From positions 1-41,988 of the forward strand of contig NZ_JACJDV010000032.1 in assembly GCF_014163735.1 (NCBI RefSeq): a stretch of 41,988 nt of DNA, read 5' to 3'. Shown in pieces: positions 35,961 through 41,988 of this stretch. The stretch's first letter is position 1, and every line of letters starts with the position of its first letter. The position numbers and the translations under genes are program-made. A model generated the notes under the pieces. The model was given only the letters and a program-made list of their open reading frames with translations. It had not been told where the DNA came from and made no database searches. The DNA comes from Shewanella sp. SR44-3 (GTDB lineage Bacteria; Pseudomonadota; Gammaproteobacteria; Enterobacterales; Shewanellaceae).

Positions 35961-38288
35961 TTAATCCTCTTGCTGTTCTTGTTCGGCGCGTTTCTGAGCC
36001 GCTTTGGCTTTAGCTTTTGCAACTGCTGCCGCGATACGGGCTTTCTTAGCGTCATCAGCACTCGTTTCAATGCAGGTTGCACTACTGGTGTCGGCGCTAG
36101 TTTCGGGCGCAGCAGTCTCTTGGCTCTGTTGTTTTTTCGCTAAGGCTTTTGCTTTAGCGTTAGCCACGGCCGCTGCTACCTTAGCTTTCTTGTCATCAGC
36201 TTGTGTCACAATATCTTCAGACACAGCGGGCTTAGGGCTAAGTGTTTCAGTGATGAATGCCTCTGCACTAAGGGGGGGCACCGCTGGAGTATCATCGGCC
36301 TGGGCCGCCAACGCTGCTTTCTTAGCTTTAGCTCTTGCCACTGCGGCGGCAATTTTAGCTTTCTTATCATCAACTTCACTGCTCACTGGCTCAGAGCGTG
36401 CTGAATCCGTGGCCATAGATCCAGTGCTTATAGATTCAGTGAGAGTGGAGTCCGCTGAGGCGTCATTATTGGCCTGGGCCGTTAACGCCGCTTTCTTCGC
36501 TTTAGCTCTTGCCACCGCAGCGGTCACCTTAGCTTTTTTATCATCGATCTCACTGTGCTCAGTAGTGGGTTCAATGGTTAATGGTGTGTCACCTGTGCCA
36601 GCCGCCAGCGCGGCTTTCTTTGCCTTAGCTCTGCCAATCGCAGCGGCTACAGCAGATTTCTTATCTGTGGTGCCAGCTTCTGGCATTGATGATCGTGCTT
36701 GAGTGCTTGATGCCTCTTCAGCCTCAGTCGTGATTGCTTGAGCGGCTTTTTTAGCCGCGATGCGCGCCATAGCTTCAGCGACAGCATTCTTATCGCTGCT
36801 GTTCATGGCCGCTTTGCGTTTATCAGCCGCCTCTTTGGCCTTGGCTTCACGTGCAAGCTTTTCATCTTCAAGGCGTTGAATGCGAGTTTCAAAACGCTGC
36901 TTAGCTTTCTCTGCCTGAAGTTTTTCCTCAGCTTCTAAGCGAATAGCCGATTTTGCCACTCGATAATATTCAACTAAAGGAATGTCGCTTGGGCATACGT
37001 AGCTGCAACAGCCACATTCGATACAATCTTTAAGATTAAAGCTGGCCGCTTTATCGTATTCCTCTGCTTTGGCATGCCAAAACAATTGCTGAGGCAATAA
37101 CAGTGCAGGGCAGGCGACAGCGCATTCACCGCAGCGAATACAGGCTTTTTCTTCAGCATCTGCAGCAATTTCGTTATCACTGGGTGCCAATAGGCAGTTA
37201 GTACCTTTGAGCACTGGCACAGCTAAATTTGACAGCGCGTACCCCATCATAGGGCCGCCAACAATGACTCTTTGCTCGGTTTGGGGGCTAAAACCCGTCT
37301 GCTCAAGGGCGTCATTAATGGGCATACCAATAGGAAGCCAATAATTACCAGGCTGCGCCACGCGCTCACCTGTGATGGTGACAAGGCGCTCTACCAAGGG
37401 CTTGCCATCAAGCACTGCTTGTTTTATCGCAAATGCAGTGCCGACATTGTGCACCACTATGCCAAGCTGGGCAGGAATAGTGCCACTGGGGACTTCTTTA
37501 CCTGTGATGATTTGGATTAACTGCTTTTCACCGCCAGAAGGATACTTAGTGGGTATTTGAGTGACTCGCACGCAGCCCTTAGTGAGTAAGCCTTGCTCTT
37601 CAGCATTGATAATGGCGGCTTTCATGGCGCTGGCCGCTTGGGGCTTATTGTCTTCAATGGCGATGATGATGCGCTCTGGCGTCAGCAAAGCAAAAATAAT
37701 TCCTATCCCTTCAAGAATTTGCCCACTGTGTTCACGCATTAGGCAGTCATCGGCGGTGATATAAGGTTCACACTCAACCCCATTGATGATCACCAAATCA
37801 ATTTCACTGGCTGGATTTAACTTTATATGACTTGGAAAAGCCGCGCCGCCCATGCCTGCAATTCCAGCATCTTTTATGCGGGCTAACATTTGACTCTTGC
37901 TTAGCTCAGTGAGCGTCGCAGGTGTTAACTCAGTCCAGGTATCATTACCGTCAGGGCGAATGATGCAGCTCATGACGGGCAATGATGAGGCGTGGTTACT
38001 GGCACTAGGCTCAATGGCCATCACTTCGCCCGATGTGGGCGCGTGTACGGGCAGGTAACTAAAGCCTTTTCCTTGGGTGAGCACTTGGCCTTTGTTGACC
38101 TTATCGCCCACATTAACCAGCAGTATGGCTTGTTCACCTACCTGGGGCACAGGGACGATATACTGGGCGGCTAAAGCCAATGTCGCGGCGGAGCTTTGAT
38201 TTGATAAATGTTTAAGCTCGGGTGGATGAATGCCACCAGGAGAGTGCCAAAGGGTGCCTTTATCCAATTGTTCCAATAGGGTTAACAC
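35961..38288 (-). CDS. rnfC: Rnf electron transport complex subunit C with repeat-rich tail, 775 aa
   Basis: The peripheral NADH-dehydrogenase-like subunit. An N-terminal barrel domain ([13 protein letters not shown]) is followed by the NAD/FMN-binding Nqo1-like fold ([29 protein letters not shown]). Two 4Fe-4S motifs follow: [12 protein letters not shown] near 382 and [12 protein letters not shown] near 422. From about 440 the protein becomes a charged helix, and from about 500 to the end it consists of six imperfect repeats rich in Ala and Lys. Such tails are known in gammaproteobacterial RnfC and vary in length. It overlaps rnfB by seven bases. Confidence 0.96.
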   Translation of the reverse strand: MLTLLEQLDKGTLWHSPGGIHPPELKHLSNQSSAATLALAAQYIVPVPQVGEQAILLVNVGDKVNKGQVLTQGKGFSYLPVHAPTSGEVMAIEPSASNHASSLPVMSCIIRPDGNDTWTELTPATLTELSKSQMLARIKDAGIAGMGGAAFPSHIKLNPASEIDLVIINGVECEPYITADDCLMREHSGQILEGIGIIFALLTPERIIIAIEDNKPQAASAMKAAIINAEEQGLLTKGCVRVTQIPTKYPSGGEKQLIQIITGKEVPSGTIPAQLGIVVHNVGTAFAIKQAVLDGKPLVERLVTITGERVAQPGNYWLPIGMPINDALEQTGFSPQTEQRVIVGGPMMGYALSNLAVPVLKGTNCLLAPSDNEIAADAEEKACIRCGECAVACPALLLPQQLFWHAKAEEYDKAASFNLKDCIECGCCSYVCPSDIPLVEYYRVAKSAIRLEAEEKLQAEKAKQRFETRIQRLEDEKLAREAKAKEAADKRKAAMNSSDKNAVAEAMARIAAKKAAQAITTEAEEASSTQARSSMPEAGTTDKKSAVAAAIGRAKAKKAALAAGTGDTPLTIEPTTEHSEIDDKKAKVTAAVARAKAKKAALTAQANNDASADSTLTESISTGSMATDSARSEPVSSEVDDKKAKIAAAVARAKAKKAALAAQADDTPAVPPLSAEAFITETLSPKPAVSEDIVTQADDKKAKVAAAVANAKAKALAKKQQSQETAAPETSADTSSATCIETSADDAKKARIAAAVAKAKAKAAQKRAEQEQQED
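35967..36810 (-). repeat. Ala/Lys repeat array in the rnfC tail
   Basis: Six imperfect coding repeats of the pattern (D)[22 protein letters not shown], each 35-55 residues apart once the acidic Ser/Thr/Glu spacers are counted. Three central copies are nearly identical at DNA level, which makes the array prone to slippage. It also creates a long spurious open frame on the other strand (36004-36702). Confidence 0.85.
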
Positions 38289-38905
38289 TGCTTATCCCCT
38301 TGATTTTTATCTGTATGTTCGTTTTTTTCTTGGGCTTGAATAGATACGGCAGTATCGATCACTCTCACAGCGATGGCATTTAATTTCCAATCCCAATTTT
38401 TAAGGTTGGTTTCTACCGGCAACATGTCGATGCAATCAACAGGGCAGGGTTCAACGCACAAATCGCAGCCAGTGCAATCGGCGGTAATCACTGTGTGCAT
38501 CAGTTTGCCAGCACCTAAAATGGCATCCACAGGACACGCCTGAATACATTTAGTACAACCAATGCATTCGTCTTCACGTATGTAGGCGACTTTTTTAATG
38601 GTATCTTGTTGTTCTTGATCTAAAGGCTCAGGCTCAACGCCCATCAGTTGCGCCAACTTTTCCATGGTGGCTGTACCGCCAGGAGGGCACTTATTGACTT
38701 TATCGCCGCCAGCGATGGCTTCAGCGTAGGGACGACAACCTGGGTAGCCGCACTGACCGCACTGGGTCTGAGGTAATAAAGCTTCTACTTGCTCGACTAT
38801 GGGGTTGCCTTCAACTTTAAATCTGATTGCGGCAATGCCCAAAATGGCACCGAAAATAAGCCCCAATAATGTCAGTAGACCAACAGCAATTAACACTTCA
38901 AACAT
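38282..38905 (-). CDS. rnfB: Rnf electron transport complex subunit B, 207 aa
   Basis: A ferredoxin-like subunit anchored by one N-terminal span. An iron-sulphur motif CGQCGYPGC lies at about residues 49-57, and two ferredoxin-type 4Fe-4S motifs follow: [12 protein letters not shown] and [12 protein letters not shown]. It passes electrons between RnfC and the membrane subunits. It starts one base after the rnfA stop, with a short Lys/Asp-rich tail at the end. Confidence 0.96.
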   Translation of the reverse strand: MFEVLIAVGLLTLLGLIFGAILGIAAIRFKVEGNPIVEQVEALLPQTQCGQCGYPGCRPYAEAIAGGDKVNKCPPGGTATMEKLAQLMGVEPEPLDQEQQDTIKKVAYIREDECIGCTKCIQACPVDAILGAGKLMHTVITADCTGCDLCVEPCPVDCIDMLPVETNLKNWDWKLNAIAVRVIDTAVSIQAQEKNEHTDKNQGDKQC

Positions 38906-38906
38906 A

Positions 38907-39485
38907 TTATTTAATCAGCCCCGCAAATCCCATAAAGGCTAAAGACATAAGCCCAGCGGTTATCATGGCAATCGCGCCGCCTCTAAAAGGCAGTGGCACA
39001 TCAGCGGCCGCTAAGCGCTCACGCATGGCAGAAAACAAAATTAGCACCATAGAAAAGCCTACGGCTGCGCCAAAACCATAAATGGCAGACTCAATAAAGT
39101 TATGGTCTTCATTGATATTCAGTAAGGCAACCCCTAAAACGGCGCAATTGGTGGTGATAAGTGGCAGGTAAATACCTAGGGCGCGATGCAGACTGGCACT
39201 GGTTTTTTGCACCAGCATTTCAGTAAATTGCACCACGACCGCTATGACTAGAATAAAACTCATGGTGCGCAGGTATTCCAGCGAGAAAGGCTGCAAAAGA
39301 AACTCATTAGTGAGATAGCTGAGTACGGATGCTAAGGTCAACACAAAGGTGGTGGCCATAGACATACCAATAGCCGAGGCCAATTTGCTCGACACCCCCA
39401 TAAAGGGGCAAAGACCTAAGAATTTAACTAATACGAAGTTGTTCACTAGCACAGTGCCAATCAACAGCAGGAGATACTCTGTCAT
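38907..39485 (-). CDS. rnfA: Rnf electron transport complex subunit A, 192 aa
   Basis: A six-span membrane subunit, paralogue of RnfE, with [20 protein letters not shown] and [10 protein letters not shown] holding the two membrane Cys thought to bind an Fe-S centre with RnfE. The frame continues upstream to 39545, but the ATG at 39485 ([11 protein letters not shown]) gives the family length of 192-193; the extra 20 residues are not conserved-looking. It is the first gene of the rnf operon, 134 bases after the GGDEF/EAL gene. Confidence 0.95.
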   Translation of the reverse strand: MTEYLLLLIGTVLVNNFVLVKFLGLCPFMGVSSKLASAIGMSMATTFVLTLASVLSYLTNEFLLQPFSLEYLRTMSFILVIAVVVQFTEMLVQKTSASLHRALGIYLPLITTNCAVLGVALLNINEDHNFIESAIYGFGAAVGFSMVLILFSAMRERLAAADVPLPFRGGAIAMITAGLMSLAFMGFAGLIK

Positions 39486-39509
39486 CGCTACGCTTTCTTC
39501 ATTAAAATT

Positions 39510-39567
39510 TTGCCATATTATCGGCGTTTTACGCTGCAGAAACAACGGATAAAAAGCGATATGGCAA
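39510..39567. promoter_or_regulatory. 9-bp inverted repeat upstream of rnfA
   Basis: TTGCCATAT (39510-39518) and ATATGGCAA (39559-39567) are perfect inverted copies 40 bases apart, 25-80 bases before the rnfA start. They could be two operator half-sites or a long-loop RNA stem in the rnf leader. No known regulator is assigned. Confidence 0.4.
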
Positions 39568-39619
39568 GATTAACCCTACTTAATCGCTCTATCTCCTTAA
39601 CGAGAAAGGTTTCATCAGA

Positions 39620-41527
39620 TCAGCTACTGATGACAATCGCTTCAGGTTTGGCAATGTAATACCCCTGCAAGCCATCGAGTAGCAGTTTTTCTAAGGTGAG
39701 CTTTTCATCTTGGCGTTCAACGCCGGTGGCAATAACCTTGATGCTTATTCGCTTGGCAATATCGACAATCATCCGCACAAAGAAGCGATTGTTATTGTCT
39801 TGTTCTATGCCATCGCTGTAACTACTGTCGAGTTTAATATAGTCGGGGCGCACTTCGCGGAAAAATTTGAAGGAAGTAAAGCCCAAACCAAAACGCTCAA
39901 CAGCGACTTTACTGCCGACTTTATGCATTTCACTGACAAAGCGCTGGCTGGCTGCCAAGTTAGTTTGCATGCCCACTTCATTCACTTCGAATATAATCCT
40001 TGATGCCAATTGAGCCTGCTTAGACAGTATATCTCTTAACCACAACACAAAGCTGTCTTGTAAAATCGACGCTGCGCTGATGTTGACGCCAAATCGGCCA
40101 GAAAGGCTAGGGTTGCCTGTAAGCATTTTCAATGCTTGAGTGACAATCATGGCATCAAGTTCGGTATGTAAACCGTACCGCTCAGCCATTGCAATCACAC
40201 TGGTGGTTGGTAGTACATCACCTTGGACATTAATAAAGCGAGTCAAAAGCTCACGGTATATTTCAACATGACTTTGACTGGGCTGAATAAGTTGCTGATG
40301 AAAACTTATCCGTTTTTGCTGGATGAGCTCATGAATTGTAGTGCGCCAGTGATGATCGCCAGTGTTTTGCTGCTCATCTTGTTTTTCAATAATGTGGCTG
40401 CGGTTAGGGCCTAAAGTTTGGGCAATACTGACCGCTGTATCGGCAAGAGATAACAGCGCCTCTGGCTTATTTTGCCCAATGTAAGGCACAAGTCCTGTGT
40501 GGGCGACAGCATCCACATTATTGCTCTGACCGTATTCATTCAATAGCAGTTTGAGTTTGTCGAGAAAGGTTTTGCTTTCTTTTAAAGGAATGTCGGCAAA
40601 AATGACCGCAAAATCGCCACTGGAAATTCGATAAATACTGAATTGGGTGTAGCCTTGCGTGGCTTTTCGGATGCAGTTGGCGACTTTAGCTAAGTAGTCA
40701 TCACCAGCGTTTCGGCCAAAGAGTTGGTTGATGTTGCCAAGTTCACTGGCTTTTATCATGGCCAAAAGACCACTTTTTTCTTGTTCTAAATGAGCAATAG
40801 CATCCAAATGCTGCATAAAAGGCTGGCGAGTTGCAAAGCCGGTAACAGGATCTTGATAGGCAGCTTTAGTCAGAGCCTCATTTTCTTGCTTCACTTTTTC
40901 CAAACTTAATTTTAATCTTGAGCGGCAATACTCCAGCGACTCACCGACGGGGATCAATGCCCCGATAAGTTTAGAAGACTCTATAGCATCAAAAGATAGC
41001 TCAGACATTTGTTTGATACATTGTGCTGCGTAAACAATGCGCTGTTTGTGTTTATGCATAAGTACCGCAAACATCAGACTTAAGAGCAAGTATGCCAGTA
41101 ATATAAGAAGCATGATCTGGCTGAGGGTATTGAATTCTGCGGATAGCACTTGGTGTTTATTCAGCCTGATCTGCAGCCTAGCTTGGGATAACTCTGTTGT
41201 GTTATCTAAATCAAAACTGAATATCTGCCCGATAACAGGTTCTTGGAGGTTGCCTTGGGCTGATAGACTGCCATGGGTGAAGTTAAGGCTGCCATCGGTG
41301 GCATGTATAAATTGAAAAAACTGAAAAGAATCATCCTGGCTTAGACGCTGATAAAGTGCAGCACCATTACCTGACCAATCTTGATATTGACGAATATGTT
41401 GCTTGGCTTGAGCGACCGCTTGCAAAGAGCTGAGTTTAATTTGTTGCTGTGCGCTTAAGTAACAGCAGGTTAGTAAGGCTGTAAATACAAGGAGTAGCAT
41501 AAGCTGAACGGAACGAGACAGACCCAT
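39620..41527 (-). CDS. membrane GGDEF/EAL protein with degenerate active sites (CsrD/LapD-like), 635 aa
   Basis: Two N-terminal spans (about 8-26 and 137-160) flank a periplasmic sensory domain, followed by a coiled linker, a GGDEF domain (about 225-385) and an EAL domain (about 390-635). Both catalytic domains look inactive: the GGDEF motif reads SSGDF, the EAL motif ELL in EIYRELLTRF, and the metal-binding DDFG is ERFG. Such proteins act as c-di-GMP receptors (LapD) or RNA-turnover factors (CsrD/MshH); the two-span architecture fits either. It lies just upstream of rnfA on the same strand and may share readthrough. Confidence 0.8.
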   Translation of the reverse strand: MGLSRSVQLMLLLVFTALLTCCYLSAQQQIKLSSLQAVAQAKQHIRQYQDWSGNGAALYQRLSQDDSFQFFQFIHATDGSLNFTHGSLSAQGNLQEPVIGQIFSFDLDNTTELSQARLQIRLNKHQVLSAEFNTLSQIMLLILLAYLLLSLMFAVLMHKHKQRIVYAAQCIKQMSELSFDAIESSKLIGALIPVGESLEYCRSRLKLSLEKVKQENEALTKAAYQDPVTGFATRQPFMQHLDAIAHLEQEKSGLLAMIKASELGNINQLFGRNAGDDYLAKVANCIRKATQGYTQFSIYRISSGDFAVIFADIPLKESKTFLDKLKLLLNEYGQSNNVDAVAHTGLVPYIGQNKPEALLSLADTAVSIAQTLGPNRSHIIEKQDEQQNTGDHHWRTTIHELIQQKRISFHQQLIQPSQSHVEIYRELLTRFINVQGDVLPTTSVIAMAERYGLHTELDAMIVTQALKMLTGNPSLSGRFGVNISAASILQDSFVLWLRDILSKQAQLASRIIFEVNEVGMQTNLAASQRFVSEMHKVGSKVAVERFGLGFTSFKFFREVRPDYIKLDSSYSDGIEQDNNNRFFVRMIVDIAKRISIKVIATGVERQDEKLTLEKLLLDGLQGYYIAKPEAIVISS

Positions 41528-41651
41528 AAACGCACTCTTTTGTCATTAGATGTAGATTAATGCTTATAGTGTAACGCTTAGGGATAAAACGGTATTGGAT
41601 TTATTAAAATAAATGTCTTTTAAAATCTCAATGCTAATTAAAACAGGAATG

Positions 41652-41729
41652 TTGTAATAAAACAGGGGAGGTGGTCAGGGAAGGTGGTCAGTAAAGATTG
41701 TAATAAAATAGGGAAGGTGGTCAGTAAAG
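41652..41729. repeat. degenerate tandem repeat beside the tRNA-Asn cluster
   Basis: A 19-base unit GGGAAGGTGGTCAGTAAAG occurs exactly at 41678-41696 and 41711-41729, with a partial copy GGGGAGGTGGTCA at 41665-41677. TTGTAATAAAA(C/T)A precedes the block at 41652 and again at 41698. The last copy ends one base before the tRNA 3' end. Confidence 0.8.
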
Positions 41730-41730
41730 T

Positions 41731-41806
41731 TGGCTCCCCAGACTGGACTTGAACCAGTGACATACGGATTAACAGTCCGCCGTTCTACCGACTGAACTAC
41801 TGGGGA
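41731..41806 (-). tRNA. tRNA-Asn (GTT)
   Basis: A 76-base cloverleaf read on the minus strand: acceptor stem TCCCCAG/CTGGGGA, D arm GTTCAGTCGGTAGAAC, anticodon loop CTGTTAA giving anticodon GTT, T arm with TTCAAGT, and an encoded CCA. Confidence 0.97.
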
Positions 41807-41845
41807 ATCGAAACTTTATTGCTGGATAACGCTAGTAAAATACAG

Positions 41846-41921
41846 TGGCTCCCCAGACTGGACTTGAACCAGTGACATACGGATTAACAGTCCGCCGTTC
41901 TACCGACTGAACTACTGGGGA
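41846..41921 (-). tRNA. tRNA-Asn (GTT), second copy
   Basis: Identical over all 76 bases to the copy at 41731-41806, including the encoded CCA, separated by a 39-base spacer of different sequence. It is probably processed from the same transcript. Confidence 0.97.
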
Positions 41922-41958
41922 ATGGTATAACTGTATTCTTGTCTTGCTTTGTGTTGAG

Positions 41959-41988
41959 TGGCTCCCCAGACTGGACTTGAACCAGTGA
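41959..41988 (-). tRNA. tRNA-Asn, third copy (partial at window edge)
   Basis: The last 30 bases, including CCA, the 3' acceptor strand and the T arm, are identical to the other two copies. The rest lies outside the window. Confidence 0.9.

Noticed and set aside
36004..36702. 232-codon open frame opposite the rnfC tail
   Set aside because: It is an artefact of the Ala/Lys repeat codons of rnfC read on the other strand; it has no ribosome-binding site and a low-complexity product.
41652..41729. CRISPR array or phage attachment site
   Set aside because: The repeats are adjacent without unique spacers of constant size, there are no cas genes, and the unit does not copy the tRNA 3' end as an attachment site would.

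Overview
The window looks like chromosome of a Shewanella-type marine gammaproteobacterium. Three points support this, without any database search: a thi operon with a fused thiD-thiE behind a TPP riboswitch, a complete rnfABCDGE-nth operon, and a cluster of identical tRNA-Asn genes. The enteric-like neighbours fadE/yafJ and pssA/tapT agree. Base composition looks even and moderately AT-rich. I see no intact insertion sequence, prophage, integrase, CRISPR array or toxin cluster, so most of the window is core genome.

Layout. 1-1024: the tail of a forward gene (possibly a transposase) meets an unrecognised 305-residue gene tail to tail. 1124-7990: the acyl-CoA dehydrogenase gene fadE with its terminator and a control region holding FadR-like and PsrA-like palindromes; the amidotransferase yafJ; a DUF3108 envelope protein; an alkyltransferase-like DNA repair protein; a haemolysin III-type membrane protein; and a single-span Shewanella-type hypothetical. 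8328-15570: thiamine biosynthesis, namely promoter, TPP riboswitch, long structured leader, thiC, thiDE, thiF, thiS, thiG, thiH. Together these make HMP-PP and the thiazole phosphate and join them to thiamine phosphate. 15703-17387: a small protein plus a SprA-related putative metalloprotease. 17464-24633: dacB (PBP4), a gene-poor stretch with an orphan intrinsic terminator, pssA-tapT, and a RecQ-family helicase between two small unknown genes. 24630-32482: an ecotin-like periplasmic protease inhibitor, a soluble diguanylate cyclase, the patZ lysine acetyltransferase, an SDR, a LysR regulator, a GNAT and glyoxalase I. 32912-39485: nth and the Rnf ion-translocating oxidoreductase operon. 39620-41527: a membrane GGDEF/EAL protein with degenerate active sites. 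41652-41988: a tandem repeat and two and a part tRNA-Asn genes.

I did not find a large new system. The best candidates for something undescribed are small: two possible membrane microproteins of 29 and 27 residues (25459-25548 and 32736-32819), a possible small RNA ending at the orphan terminator near 19377, a long thiC leader with several competing pairings beyond the riboswitch, an ecotin-like protein with an altered reactive loop, and the small-protein/SprA-like protease pair. Several starts given here are internal to the longest open frame, because a ribosome-binding site or the usual family length favours them: fadE, thiC, thiS, recQ, patZ, rnfA and the 94-residue gene.
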